Notes: generated by a model not told the origin, from the letters alone. DNA of 64,000 nucleotides from Erinaceus europaeus (GCF_950295315.1 NC_080177.1:81164500-81228499), one strand, 5' to 3'. Shown: positions 32,457 through 44,264, counted from the stretch's first letter. Numbers and translations are program-made.

Positions 32457-32625
32457 TAAACTAGGCTAGGGGAGCTAGCTTAATGGCTATGCAGAAAAGA
32501 CTTTTTCTTCTTTTTTTTGCAAAAATGATTTTCATGCCTGAGGCTCTACAGTCTCAGGTTCCAGCCCCTGCACCACCATAAACTGGAGCAGAGCAGGGCT
32601 CTGCTTTCGATTTCCATGTATCTTT
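32457..32625 (+). mobile_element. tRNA-derived SINE, family D, internally interrupted
   Basis: 'AGGGGAGCTAGCTTAATGGC', 'TATGCAGAAAAGACTTTTTC', a T-rich interruption, then 'TTTTCATGCCTGAGGCTC', 'CAGGTTCCAGCCCCTGCACC' and 'AACTGGAGCAGAGCAGGGC'. A local repeat of the GCAAAAA...TTTTCATG segment explains the interruption. Confidence 0.8.
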
Positions 32626-32629
32626 CTCC

Positions 32630-32977
32630 AATTATTATTATTATTATTTTGCCTCCAGGGTTATTGCTGGGTATCAGTGCCTGCACTATGAATCCACTGC
32701 TCCTGGAGGCCTTTCTTTTCCTTTTGTTGCCCTTGTTGTTTATCAGTGTTGTTGTTACTATTATTGTTGTCATTGTTGTTGGATAGGACAGACAGAAATG
32801 GAGAGAGGAGAGGAAGACAGGGGGAGAGAAAGACAGACACCTGCAGACCTGCTTCACCTTCTTTGAAGCAACTCCCCTGAAGGTGGGGAGCTGGGGGCTC
32901 GAACCAGGATCCTTTTACCAGCCCTTGTGCCTTTGTGCCACATGGTCTTAACCTGCTGTGCTACCGCCCGGCTCCCC
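32630..32977 (-). mobile_element. tRNA-derived SINE, family A, full length
   Basis: Minus strand complete: terminal module ('TTGCCTCCAGGGTTATTGCT' in reverse), CAACAAGGGCAACAAAAGG linker, body, core and head to GGGAGCCGGGCGGTAGCACA. An (ATT)n stretch marks the tail. Confidence 0.93.
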
Positions 32978-33599
32978 TTTCTTAAATTTAAAAGTAATAA
33001 TTAAATCTGTAATAAACTTTTGCAATGTTAGTGCTTGCTGTATATTTTCACCGCAGATTAAGATAGCACTCACCTGGCACCTATATTCATGGAACATCAC
33101 TCTATATATTGAGAGAATATTAAGGTTTAGAATACTTAAACCTTAAGTGTTTGATATATTTAATATAAAGAGAAAAGGATCAAGGTTTAGTGTACATATA
33201 ACTGTCTTATTATGTGAATAAATTTTTTTTTCTTCAAGATTTGTTCATAATATTTTATTTACTTGCTTGATCAGTTTAGCAGTATTTAGGGGGGACATTC
33301 TGGTATTATATGTCTCAGTGAAAATGATGCTTCTCTTTCCCACTTGTAAAGTTCTTTTACTGTGGTGGGGATAGAAGCAAGAGGACAAATGGAAGAGAGG
33401 TCCCCTTCAGACTCTCCTGGCGGGGAACACAGCACCAGGCTTGCTTCACTGTGGCTTGGGCTGGACTCAGTCCTCGGTGGTGCACATGGCAAAGTAGTTT
33501 ACTACCCAAGTGAACTCTTTCACCATCCTGAATTCAAAAACGCATATTGAATAGTAGTACTTAACAACAGCAAACTGGGAAAGATAGTACCGCCAGGTA
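32978..33599. other. Unassigned DNA
   Basis: 33,330-33,500 has diverged SINE-like purine text on the plus strand but no clear head or core. No coding content. Confidence 0.4.
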
Positions 33600-33645
33600 G
33601 TGTGGGCACCGAGCCCCAGCGATAGCCCTGCAGGCAAAAAAAGAT
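33600..33645 (+). mobile_element. 3' tip of a family A SINE
   Basis: 'GTGTGGGCACCGAGCCCCAG' followed by CGATAGCCCTGCAGGC and an A run: only the terminal module and tail. Confidence 0.75.
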
Positions 33646-33794
33646 AAATTTTTGAAGTGATGAATCTAATCTGAAACATGTCAAATCTCAGATATTCAGT
33701 GAATAATATTCCTTAATAGACATGCTAATACTCCTTAATAGACATTAATTTGCTGTCTCTTTGGGGGCAGATTATCCTTCAACGAATTTCATAT

Positions 33795-33930
33795 TTCTTA
33801 ATTTGTATATATATCACTTTATTTGGGAGAACTAATAATTTACAAAACTGTTATTATCACAAATGTACAGTTTCTTACGTTCCTGTGAAAGGTGTCTGTG
33901 TAGCCCACCCGCCATGAGTGAGTTGGAACC
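33795..33930 (-). mobile_element. LINE-1 3' terminus fragment, antisense, diverged
   Basis: TTTATTTGGGAGAACTAATA, then ATTTACAAAACTG and 'TACAGTTTCTTACGTTCC', resembles the reverse L1 3' end at 21.5 kb. Confidence 0.5.
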
Positions 33931-35344
33931 CTTTTTGAAGAGACAATACAAAACCATGTGGATTAATTCAAGGACATTTAACTATTAAAAGGGCACCAAA
34001 GATGATACATTGAAATAATAATGGGAAGAGGAAGCTACGAAAGATTCCAAGAACCTGTTATTAGGTGAAGAAAGTAGACAGCATTCAGATTCTAATTTCA
34101 AGAAAAAAAAAACTAGCATGGATGATGAGAACTTTAACCACTCTAGACCTGAAGTCTCATTTTTATAATTCTGTGTCCAAAGACTAAAAGACTGGGACAT
34201 CTAAAATTTAAAAGGTAATTGTTAATAATAGCTGATTTTTACTGCTAACTGGATAGGGAAACTGTAGAATGGCCTTAGTAAGTCTGCACGTCCTATCTTC
34301 GTGGAAGAGAAGATTTAACATACTGAGTAATCTCAAATGTTGTGTGGATGGAATTTGTTCACTTAGTAAATCACAACAATGTCACAGTCATTTTTAAGAT
34401 TTTAAAATGTGTGATGGTTACGAATACCGTCTACTTTAATTTCACTTAAAAATGATGTAAACAAATGAGTTCTGTTCAACTTTACTTATTTGTCAAAGAT
34501 TGCTTTGGGCAGAATTTTCCAGTGGAAAGTAAGAAATGAGATGGAAAACATTAATGAGCCAAAACAAAACAAAAATAAAAGAGAGCCTCTGGGAATCCTC
34601 TCATTCCATTTATAGGCTATAAATTGCCCCCATCAGGTGAACTGTAGCAGAATCATAAGGCAGAAGAAATGAGGCGCTATTCGGACACTTGGGCATGAAT
34701 CTGGATTTTAACCGGAGAAAGAAATGTATCAGTTTCCACCCTGCACATATGTCCTCTTGCTTCCCTGTCTGACGGGACAGCTTGGCCTTGAGGGAGGAGA
34801 GTGTCTTCAGTGTCACGTTCTCTCCTTGATTTTCAGTCATTTTATAGAGCCTCAGGTTTTTTTCTTCATGTTTTAAAATCTGCATATAAAGTGTCCAGTT
34901 ACTAATGAGTCTATTTGAAACATCACAGCCGTCTATAGTGATTGCGGGGGCTGGTGATGAAAGGCTAGAGTGTAAAAAGACTAAAAGACTTTTGGAAAGA
35001 AGGGAATTCTCTTATATAGTTACCTCTGCGTTATTGCCTATAATTCTTTTATCTTTTTTATTATTCTAGTGGGGCCATCATATACGATGCCCTCTTTCCA
35101 AGTGCTAATGCTAAAACTCTATTAAAATAATCAGTATTTCTATCTATACTGAATTATTTGGCTGGAAAAAAAAAAAGGTACACTAAGAGGAGAAACCAGA
35201 GACAGCATAGAAAGAACAATGGAAAGGAATATCATAGCCCGTCAAGGCAGGAGAAACATTTCATACTTTAATCCACATTATTGAGACAAAGCTTACTCAC
35301 CAGAAATGCACGATTTTTAGTGTGCAATTTAGTGTATGTTAATG
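33931..35344. other. Unassigned DNA
   Basis: No repeat family recognised; open frames up to 91 aa show no conserved content. Confidence 0.5.
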
Positions 35345-35352
35345 TATTTTCA

Positions 35353-35693
35353 TTTAAAAAAATGTTTTTGCCTCCAGGGTTATCGCTGGGGCTCGGTGCC
35401 TGCGCCATGAATCCACTGCTCCTGGAAGCTGTTTTTTCCCTTTTGTTGCCCTTGTTGTTGTCATTATTGTTGCCATTGATGTTGTTGTTGGATAGGACAG
35501 AGAGACATTGAGAGAGGAGGGGAGACAGAGAGGGGGGAGAGAAAGACAGACACCTGCAGACCTGCTTCATCATTTGTGAGGTGACACCCCTGCAGGTGGG
35601 GAGCCCGGTAGGGGGCTTGAACCCGGATCCTCACACTGGTCCTTGTGCTTCGCGCCATGTGCGCTTAACCCACTGCACTACCGCCCAATCCAC
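35353..35693 (-). mobile_element. tRNA-derived SINE, family A, full length
   Basis: Complete minus copy with terminal module, linker, body, core and head. Target duplication TATTTTCA at 35345-35352 and 35694-35701. The B box ('GGTTCAAGCCCCC' context) is intact. Confidence 0.95.
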
Positions 35694-35739
35694 TATTTTC
35701 AAAATTGTTAACTCCTCTCTTTTAAAGATTGATTTATAG

Positions 35740-35860
35740 ATCGGAGAGTAATAGTAAAGAGAGAACTGAAACATTACTCTGGCATATAGGATGCCAGGGA
35801 TTGAGTTTCCTATCTCATGACTGCTACTCAGACCCTCTGTCTGCTGTCCCCTGCTCAGAC
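35740..35860 (-). mobile_element. Old short-family SINE relic
   Basis: Minus strand 'CTGAGTAGCAGTCATGAGAT', then AGGAAACTCAATCCCTGGCA and TCCTATATGCCAGAG, resembles decayed family C. Confidence 0.5.
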
Positions 35861-36069
35861 AACGTGATGTATGTAATTTTGATAGTTTTATGACTATTAA
35901 AAGAAATTTTATGTCCACTAGAAGTCACTTCTTAATCCACTGTTTCCCAGTACTATTCTGAAATGTTCATGTACACTGAATTATACAGTAAAGTTACCTT
36001 TTATAATACAGCCTTCATTTTTCTTAGCATGATGCTTTTGAGGACACTTTATTATTTTATTTATTTTTT

Positions 36070-36220
36070 CATTATTGGGCCAGGAAAATTGCTCACCTGG
36101 ATATTAGGCCTGCTTTGCCATGGGTGCCTCCCAAGCTTGGGCCTGGAGCCCTGCTACACTGGAGGAGGAGTGGGTGCTGTAATGTCTTACCCACTTACCG
36201 TGACTCTGGCTGGATCTGAA
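36070..36220 (+). mobile_element. Old short-family SINE relic
   Basis: 'GGGCCAGGAAAATTGCTCAC', CTGGATATTAGGCCTGC and 'CTTGGGCCTGGAGCCCTGCT' look like the head and B box region of an old short SINE. Confidence 0.45.
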
Positions 36221-36795
36221 CGACTCAGACTGGAGGGCAAAGCTCTTGCAATAACAACGTAAAAAGGAAACTAAAATGTTATTCAGCATTTATATATTTT
36301 TATTTATTTGCCTAGCTGGGAGTCATACACAGGCACCATTTGATCGTTCTGATCATGTCACTCAGCCAAGGAGAACAGCCAGAGAGGGAAACCAAAGGCC
36401 CACTGATCCTTTCCGTGCCATAACGCTACCCATGGGGTGGTGTCAGAATTAAAAGCTCGTAAGACATGTGTCTGACTTGGTGAACGATTTCTCTGACCCT
36501 TGCGCAAGCTTCCTAGCAGGCCTCGATACTTCCCTGACTTCTCTACTGAGTACTGTTCTGTTCTATGCAGATACCACAGCCACCAGTCGCTGGGTATTTG
36601 TACTGCTCTCATTTGTGACCATTACTAATAATATCGCGATGAACACTGAGTTCACTGAATACCGCTACACACCGAGTGTGTGTAGACATAGACGTTTTAA
36701 ACGAGGATTGCTTTTTTCCTTAGAGGATCAGTGGATACATTTTATCTTCCTCTGCCAGCCATCTGGCGAAACACTCACACTCCCAACTTAACTCC
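36221..36795. other. Unassigned CpG-bearing sequence, possible LTR remnant
   Basis: Around 36,440-36,640 an ATTAAAAGCTCGTAAGAC phrase and CpG-containing, CT-rich text resemble the R/U5 part of an ERV LTR. I could not find LTR ends or a target duplication. No coding content is recognised. Confidence 0.25.
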
Positions 36796-36799
36796 TTTC

Positions 36800-37070
36800 C
36801 TTGTCATTGTGCACCAGGAGTTCAAACTTAACCAATCTGTCTTCCTTTCTTTCCCTTCCCTTCCCTTCCCCAGAGCCCTTTACTTTGGCGCAAAACTCCA
36901 AGCCCAGCCCCCATTTAACTTAGTTTCTCCTTTCTGCCCTTGTATCCTAAGTTTGCTGATGACTGAGATCATCTGGTATTCATCTCTGTCTTGCTGGCTT
37001 ATTCCAGGACATGGTTCCTTCAAGTTCTGTCCACGATGAAGCAGAGAAGATGACTTTTTCCTTGCTGTGG
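36800..37070 (-). mobile_element. LINE-1 3' end, antisense
   Basis: 'CCCTTTACTTTGGCGCAAAA', 'GATGACTGAGATCATCTGGT' and 'TTCCTTCAAGTTCTGTCCAC' match the 19.7- and 44.3-kb antisense L1 3' ends. Confidence 0.78.
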
Positions 37071-37129
37071 GTTCCCTACAGAACCTTCCTGGAACTCAGC
37101 TGTGCTTAGCACAGATAGTAGATTTGGTT

Positions 37130-37255
37130 TTGTATTTATTTTTATAGGAGTGCCTGAGAGAGAACCCACAACTCGTCTGTCATACACAGTGCCCTGGATG
37201 GAATCCGGGGTATCACACTTGTAAAACATAAGTTCTGCTCACTGAGTCACTTCCC
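37130..37255 (-). mobile_element. Old short-family SINE relic
   Basis: Minus strand 'GGAAGTGACTCAGTGAGCAG', CTTATGTTTTACAAGTGTGA and 'CCCGGATTCCATCCAGGGC' resembles a decayed head and B box. Confidence 0.55.
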
Positions 37256-37499
37256 CCCCAAGTGAAAAAACTTATGTTTTCATTTTACTTAGAAAAGCCA
37301 GCAGTGACATTTATGGGTTGATGTTCCATATTTTTGAGAAACTGCTAATTTTCTGACATGATTTCATTTTGTATTTTTATCAGAAATATATGAAATTCTA
37401 ATTTAATTAGCTATGTCCAGTTCTCCTTGGTATTAGTTGTCTGTTTTTAATGTTAGTCAGGTATATATTAATTCATTGCTTCAAGTCACTTTTTCACTG

Positions 37500-37562
37500 A
37501 GAGAGTCAGAGAGAGAGAGGGTAAGACGGAGAGAGGGGGACAGAGTGAGAGAGGGAGAGACA
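37500..37562 (+). repeat. GA-rich purine tract
   Basis: Degenerate GAGAG/GGGAGA text, probably an eroded microsatellite. Confidence 0.7.
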
Positions 37563-37595
37563 GCACTAGAATTTCCTCTAGTGTAGCACTTCCCA

Positions 37596-37625
37596 TGTTA
37601 TATTAAATATTTTTATTTTTTTTAT

Positions 37626-37663
<38 letters not shown>

Positions 37664-37818
37664 TTAAGAGGGGTGGGAGAGATAAAGAGACAGATACCTG
37701 CAGCCCTGCTTCTCCACTCTTGAAGCCTTCCCCCCTGCAAGTGGTGACCAGGGGCTTGAACCTGGGTCCATGCATGACATAATGTCTGTGCTCAACCAAC
37801 TGCACCACCACCTGCCCA
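37596..37818 (-). mobile_element. tRNA-derived SINE, family B, with internal (GA)n expansion
   Basis: Minus-strand family B copy whose CT body is expanded to about 18-19 CT dinucleotides (plus strand GA, 37,625-37,660). Core 'CACTTGCAGGGGGGAAGGCT', head to 'GGTGGTGGTGCAGTTGGTTG'. Confidence 0.9.
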
Positions 37819-38399
37819 CAGATTTATTTTTAAATTATTCTATTAACCAATATTTATTAACTGATCACTAGTGTTTTCCTGTTACTCTTCTTTTACAATG
37901 CCCAGTTCTAGCTTCTTTTCACCCAGTCCTTGTTCCTTTATGTCAGGCTTATTTTTTGGTTGTCAGACTTCAGGTCTTGACATCATCCTGAAGTGAAAGG
38001 GTGACACCCACAGGCAATGCTGTGTTTGAGTCTTGGCAGGAGGGACCACATTAGAAAATTTCCCCACAGACAAGGAAATTTCAAATATATTGAAAGGAAG
38101 AAGTCCAAAGCTAGTTAGCCAAGTATAAACGATTCAAGGAGAATGTATGATCTGTGTGACCCCCCCCCCCATCTCATGCCAGGGCCCAAAGTGCAGACAC
38201 TGTGTCATCAATTCTATACACTTACCTCCCTCCCCCCAGTTATTCTGACCCTCTGCTTAGTGAGGAGCTGGACTGATCATCATATGCTACAGGTCTGGCC
38301 TTTGCCTGCGAGAGCTTTTGCTCATGACCTGTCCTTTCTCTGACAGAGAAGCTGCTGGGACATTGAAAATCTTGCTTTGGGACATTGAAACTGGAGTGG
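37819..38399. other. Unassigned DNA
   Basis: Includes a C homopolymer near 38,161. No repeat family or coding content recognised. Confidence 0.45.
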
Positions 38400-38400
38400 A

Positions 38401-38620
38401 GTTTTTTTTATTTTTATTTTTATTTATAAAAAGGAAACACTGACAAAAACCATAGGATAAGAGGGGTACAACTCCACACAATTCCCACCACCAGACCTCC
38501 GAATCCCCTCCCCTCCCCTGATAGCTTTCCTATTCTTTATTCTGCTGGGAGCATGGACCCAGGGTCATTGTGGGATGCAGAAGGTGGAAAGTTTGGATTC
38601 TGTAATTCTATTTCATGTCC
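38401..38620 (-). mobile_element. LINE-1 3' UTR end, antisense
   Basis: 'AAAAAGGAAACACTGACAAA', 'AACCATAGGATAAGAGGGG', 'CACCACCAGACCTCCGAATC', 'GGGAGCATGGACCCAGGGTC': the reverse of the 7.9-kb terminal block. Confidence 0.88.
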
Positions 38621-38896
38621 ACAATTCAGCATGCTCACTGACACTCTCCTTATTGGTAATAAACTTATAAAAGCATTATAGTTGCGGTGTGGTTTGTGGC
38701 ATGATAGTCATCAAATAGGAGTCTTTGCTGCTGGGCTGAGATCCAGTATGGTTGTCGAACGTAAATTTCACAGGCTGTTTTTCTAAATTTAAAAACTGTA
38801 TGTGCTATTTATAGAAAATAATATCATTAGAAATCTTGCGCTTGGTGACGACTTTATTAGTTCAGGTTTATGACTAGTAAAGTGCAAAATCAATAG
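38621..38896. other. Unassigned DNA
   Basis: No repeat family or coding content recognised. Confidence 0.45.
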
Positions 38897-39112
38897 TCTT
38901 TTAAAATATTTTATTTGTTAGATAGAAACAAAAAGGAATTGAGAGAGGTGGGGGAGACAAAGAGGGGTAGAGAGAGACAGGGATAAACCTGCAACCCTGC
39001 TTCACCACTTGTGAAGCTTTCCCCCTGCAGGTGGGGACCAGGGCCTTGAACCTGAATCTTTTCTCACTGTAGAGTGAGTGCTTGACCAGGTGTGCCACTA
39101 CCTGGCTCCAAC
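38897..39112 (-). mobile_element. tRNA-derived SINE, family B
   Basis: Minus strand tail, body, core ('CACCTGCAGGGGGAAAGCTT') and head ('CCAGGTAGTGGCACACCTGG'). Confidence 0.9.
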
Positions 39113-39949
39113 TACTCTTTCTTTTTAACGCAACAGTGTGTATGTATGAGTGAAGAACATAAAGCTTATTTAATTTTTTTTTGACAAAATCCAAGTATCC
39201 AAACTGAAACTAAGCCATTAAGTATTTCTCTAAGGAAAAATGTTTTTGATGATATCTTTAAAAAATATATTTTGATAGAAGCCAGTATACTTTTAACTTG
39301 TCTAGCCAGAATTAAAAAATGGTTATTCATATACAGGTATAATTGTGTCAAGACTTACAAGTGTGATTTGGTTGAGTCTGAAAATAGTGAGTAGAAGGGT
39401 CTTTCTATGTGTTTCTGCCGATACGTTACAATTTTATACTTTTTTAAATTACCAATGGTAGTGATTAGAATAGTTTTTTTAACCTTTTTTCCCATTCATA
39501 ATACTAGTATGCAAGATGGGCAATTATCAAGGCCCATTGTAGTTTCAATAAGTAGTTGAATGTAATCTCTCAAAAGAATTTCAGATACATTCTTTCCTAT
39601 GCTCTTGTCCTGTTCCTGTCACAAATGTCTCACTGTACTGATGACTGGGCTGTGTCAATGCTCTCTGTTCAGACTCCCCAGGCTATTGAGCTCACAGAAT
39701 TAATTTCAGAATCTCTACTTAATGTAATCTAATGTGATTCATGAAGGAACCATTGCTAGAGAAACTTCATGATGAGTTCAAGACCTTTATTATTCATCCG
39801 TACCAGTTATTTGTCAGAAGAGGACACTTTTGCTACAATTGTCATTATAAGAATATAGGTATCATTGGGTTCTGAAAAATCTCCAGGTGACCACAATATC
39901 CACACGAGAAGAACTCTTGAATTTGATTCCTCCTTTCTCATCAGTCATA
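39113..39949. other. Unassigned AT-rich DNA
   Basis: No repeat family or coding content recognised. Confidence 0.5.
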
Positions 39950-40770
39950 AATAATCCCTTTAATGTTTTTTTTTATAATTTCTCTTCAAGTTCCTTTATT
40001 TTAGTGTTTTGTTTATACTTTCACTAAGATTTCACACATATTCTTAATATATTTTATCGTTTGACTTTTGTGTTTAGGTTATGTGTCTGATGTGTGAAGG
40101 GGAGAAATTGTAGTTTTTTTCATTCTTTGTTTAATTATTTCATTATTTCACTTAACGGAAAAGACTTTTCTTTCACCAGAGAACTACACTGCTGCCTTAC
40201 AAAATTTATTTGATTGTAATTAGGCGCGACTGTTTTTGGACTGTCTTTGACAGATGTATTAGTTTATCTTATGTCCATACTACAATGTGATTACTGGAGC
40301 TTTCTAGTAAGTCTTAAAGCCAGGTAGTATAAGTCTTCAATTTTTATTTTTATCTTTCAGTATTGTCTGTCCTATGTAGGTCCTTTATATTTACATACAC
40401 ATCTTTGTATTAGTTTGTCAGTATCACAGAAAAACCTGTTAGCATATTGATTGAAATTGCATTCTATCCTTGATTAATTCGGAGAGAATTGATAACTTTA
40501 CAATATTTATTTGGGTCATCACTAATTACTTTCAAAGCTTTGTAGTTTTGAGAATAGAGTTGAGCTGCTCTCTCCTCACTCACCATGTCCTCTCCTGCTT
40601 TTTCATGGTCTTGTGAATGGTTCTGATTCTAATTTTCAAAGTACTGCCACATTAGTGTAATACAGTTGGTTTATGTAGCTTTTCAAACCCCAGAACTTGC
40701 TGTAGTCATTCACTGGATCTTTTGATACCTGTTTTCAATTATTCTCTTATTGTCTATAGAAGGACTTGGA
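39950..40770 (-). mobile_element. Old LINE-1 ORF2 segment, antisense
   Basis: The phrases 'TTATTGGAGCTTTCTAGTAA'-like text at 40,290, 'GTTAGCATATTGATTGAAAT' with 'TGCATTCTATCCTTGATTAA' at 40,440, and 'TTCAAAGCTTTGTAGTTTTG' at 40,530 match antisense L1 ORF2 between the reverse transcriptase and the C-terminus. No open frame survives. Confidence 0.65.
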
Positions 40771-40964
40771 ATGCTGAGAACAGATCTTCTCTTTTCTCCT
40801 CCACAGTGAGCAAGTGTATGTGTATGAGAGAGATGGACCCAGAGAAGGGGTGACCAGATTTTACCCGTCTTTGAATTACTGAGATTAATTGAATAATTGA
40901 ATGCAGCTTTCAGATTAAGCTAATTTGTTAATCTGGTTATTAAATGTGTGAATCTTTGTTTTTT

Positions 40965-41080
40965 ACGAGAGCGTTGCTCAGGGCTGAGTTATGGTGGCGT
41001 TGAGGACTGATCCTGGAACCTCTGAGACACAGGAATGGAAGTTATTTGTATGATCATTATGCTATCACCCCGGCCTCACA
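40965..41080 (-). mobile_element. tRNA-derived SINE, family D
   Basis: 'ACGAGAGCGTTGCTCAGGGC', 'TGAGTTATGGTGGCGTTGAG', 'TATGATCATTATGCTATCAC'. Confidence 0.82.
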
Positions 41081-41111
41081 CAACAAAATTTTAATTGCCT
41101 GGTACTCACTT

Positions 41112-41420
41112 GTTTTCTTTCTTTCTTTTTAATTTTTATTTATTTATTTATTTCCCTTTTGTTGCCCTTGTTGTCTTTTTATTGTTGTTGTAGTTACTAT
41201 TGTTGTTGTTATTGATGTCGTTGTTGTTAGATAGGACAGAGAGAAATGGAGCGGGGGAGACAAAGAGGGGGAGAGAAAGATAGACACTTGCAGACCTGCT
41301 TCACCACCTGAAGAGACTTCCCTGTAGGTGGGGAGCCGGGGGCTCGAACCAGGATCCTTATGCCGGTCCTTGTGCTTTGCGTCATGTGCACTTAACCCGC
41401 TGCGCTGCTGCCCAACTCCC
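41112..41420 (-). mobile_element. tRNA-derived SINE, family A (AAATAAAT-tailed subtype)
   Basis: Minus-strand copy with an (AAAT)n tail side, CAACAAGGGCAACAAAAGGG linker, body, core and head. Perfect target duplication ACTCACTT at 41104-41111 and 41421-41428. Confidence 0.95.
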
Positions 41421-41959
41421 ACTCACTTTACTTCTATACATTTATAGCTACAAGAAATTCTGTAATGAGGAATCATATGTATATATTATTAGATACTGAT
41501 ACTTTTAATTCTGTGGTTTAGAATTCTAGGAGGATAATTGACACTTGTATAAGGCACTTGTAGATGTAGTCATATATGACTTCACTGAGGCAACACTGGT
41601 GTGCAAGACTATATGTATCTCGGGTACAATTTCAAACCTCTTAAAACATGTCATTGTATCACATCGAAGTGCCAACATGTAAAATGGTAAAAAATTAATA
41701 ATCTCACCTCTATGTAGATTGTCCTACATCCTAAACAATAGTAAGAATTATTATTCTGTTATGATTTGGGTATTTGCAAAACAAAACAAAACCTTGAAAT
41801 CTGACAACAGAATTGAGGGACAGCACTCACTGAACAGTATTCCAGGAGAAGAAGGTAGGAGCCGTTGGAGAGGTCTAATGGACTATGGAAGTTCTGATTA
41901 TGTCTTAAAACATATACAATGGTATGACTTTTTAAAAAATTAACATTAAACTTAGTGGT
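41421..41959. other. Unassigned AT-rich DNA
   Basis: No repeat family or coding content recognised. Confidence 0.45.
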
Positions 41960-42970
41960 GAGAATCTGAAAGCTTTCCCTCTTTGGTTAGGTACAAGGCA
42001 AGGCTACCCACCATCACCAAGATTATTCAGCAGAGTACCAGAAGTCCTCGTCATAGCAAGTAGGCAAGGGAAAGGAACGAATGGTGTTCAGGTTAGAAGG
42101 GAAGCAGTCAAGCTGTCACTATCTGAAAATGATATGATTGTTTGTGTATATGTAGAAAAAAATCACAAAGAATTGAATAGAAAACTTCTGGAAATGATTG
42201 ATCAATATAATAAAGTGTGAAGCTACAAAAATCAATAAACATCAGTGGCATTCCATTATGTGAACATTCAACTAGAAGATACCCAGAAATCAATCCTTTT
42301 TACTATAGCAGGAAAAGCCATAAAAATACTTAGGAATATAATTAACAGAGTAAGCGAAGTCCTGTACACTAAGAACTATGGGTAACTCTTCAATGAAATA
42401 GAAAAGATACAAAGAAATGGAAAGATACCCCCTGCTGTTGGATAGGTAGAATGAGCACCAGCAAAATAACCAATATTACCCAGAACCATATACAGATGTA
42501 ATGCCATTCCCATCAAGAAACCACTCAGTTTATTTAAATGAGATGTCTTTTCAGTGGGCAGAAACAAAGTTCAGATCACCCGGAATGAGTAAGACCCTAT
42601 GACACAATGCAGGGAACATTCTGGCTAATTTGGAATTTTATTCTTTCTAGTAAAAACCCTACAAATAATGATACAGATAAATCATTTCACTTGAAGAGAA
42701 GACAGTGAAAAGTTTTTATGAAAAATAGGAGACATAAAAGCAAATACCAAGGAAACCATAATTCACAAAATCTTGTGAATGGTCAGGTGAACTATGCTTA
42801 AAAATACTGCATAAAACAGCTGAAAACATGAAGTCAAGAAATAAAAGCTGGAGGAGATTGGGGACCAACTCAGCAACATCAAGAGGAGAGGTTGAACTGA
42901 TGTGTTAAAGACGGCACTGTAAACCATTAATTCCTACAATAAAATTTTAAAATAATGATAAAATATAAAA
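41960..42970 (+). pseudogene. LINE-1 ORF2 reverse-transcriptase-to-3'-end remnant
   Basis: Plus-strand text at 41,990-42,150 corresponds to L1 ORF2 (the 'RQGCPLSPLLFN...' through 'LSL.FADDMIVY' region). Here it is disrupted: the DNA at about 42,115-42,145 reads LSENDMIVCV where an L1 has a FADD-containing active site. It runs on through the thumb-like region to 42,620, then an internal deletion leads to a 3' end ('GTAAACCATTAATTCCTACA', then ATAAAA) at 42,920-42,965. Frames are broken throughout. Identification is by pattern similarity to mammalian L1. Confidence 0.75.
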
Positions 42971-43119
42971 TAAAGGGAAAATAAACTACAGATGATTTTT
43001 TTTCAAAATAAAAAGAATTTTGCTTCATTTGAAAAAAAAATGAGTAGCTTGAGAAGCAGCAGTAAGGGGACACTTGAAATGTAAAATTATTTTTAAAGAA
43101 AAGATTAAAAAATGCTGCA

Positions 43120-43265
43120 GCTAGGAAAAGGAGCAGGGGGGAGGAGGGATGGTGGAGGTAGTTAAAGGCAGGTCTCTATGTCTGAGCCTCATGGTTTGAA
43201 TGCTGGCTCTTCCCATCTCAGAGCGGTCACTGGTGACTGAGTTATCATTCTCAAGTAAAACCCCG
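43120..43265 (+). mobile_element. Old short-family SINE relic
   Basis: 'GGATGGTGGAGGTAGTTAAA', 'TGTCTGAGCCTCATGG', 'TTTGAATGCTGGCTCTTCCC' and 'TCAAGTAAAACC' follow the family D outline with a decayed B box. Confidence 0.55.
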
Positions 43266-43920
43266 CCTAGTTCATCTGAAATAAATAATACATCTTAATA
43301 GAAAGGAAGGTAAAATCATCAGAGAAATAAAATTGCTGATAGTAAAACTACTATATGACAATCTGTGTGGAAAATAAAATGAACCTTAAGAAAGAACAGA
43401 CATTTTAATAATAGTCTGTTAAAAGACATGAACATGAGAAAACGCTTCCAAGGGGCTAGAAATATATGACTATCTGTGAAATAAAAGGAAATTCTATTAG
43501 GCATAATTAGTAAACAATAAACCAAACAATTGGAAGAGAAAATAAACATCGAATAGTATATTCCAGGGAAAATTTCCTCAAACCAAAGAAGATTTGCATC
43601 TCGGTTGAAATGACTTGTCTCCTCTTGGGAAAAATTCATACAGAATACTTAACAGTGAGGCAAAGCCTGTGATTATTTTGTCAAATATAAAGAAAGTTAT
43701 TTATTTTATTATCCAGGCAAAGTAAGAAAGACAACAGTAGAAAAACAGGATAACAAAGCAGCTAGCTCTCATAAAAACACCTTCTTCATAGGGGGATGTC
43801 CAGTGTCCCTTAATTATATAGCAAAAGCCTGACCTAAAATATTATGCACAGTCAAGTCATCATTTAGCTATATAGTACATATATTATAGTTTTCACTTAT
43901 ACTAATTAAAGGAAAACAGC
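43266..43920. other. Unassigned DNA, possibly old retroelement
   Basis: The plus strand is A-rich and reminiscent of old L1 sense strand, but no diagnostic block is visible. Confidence 0.35.
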
Positions 43921-43928
43921 TTCTTTTA

Positions 43929-44124
43929 AAAGTATCTTTATTTATTTATTGGGTAACGACAGCCAGAAATTAAGAGGGAAGAGGGATCGCGAGGAAGAGA
44001 GAGAGACATTTGCAACACCGCTTCAGAACTCGCAAAGCTTTCCCCCTGCAGGTGGAGCTCAGGGGCTCGAACCCAAGTCCTTGTAATATGTGTGCTCAAC
44101 CAGGTTCGCCACCACCCGGCCTCA
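43929..44124 (-). mobile_element. tRNA-derived SINE, family B
   Basis: Minus strand tail ('AAATAAATAAAGATACTTTT'), body, core 'CACCTGCAGGGGGAAAGC' and a head ending GAGGCCGGGTGGTGGCGAAC. Confidence 0.9.
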
Positions 44125-44264
44125 GAAAGCAGTTTTCTTAGTCCTTATTTGAACAAACTATTTCACACTCAAAGAAGAAAAAAGAAAAAAAACCAAACAA
44201 ACATGAATAAGCGCAGATGAAAAGCTGATTGGTGGTTAGACTTGAGCCCATTTCTTTTTTCTTT

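Noticed and set aside
41719..41943. Small ORF as a possible micropeptide gene
   Set aside because: The length is within chance expectation for AT-rich DNA and no conservation can be judged from one sequence.
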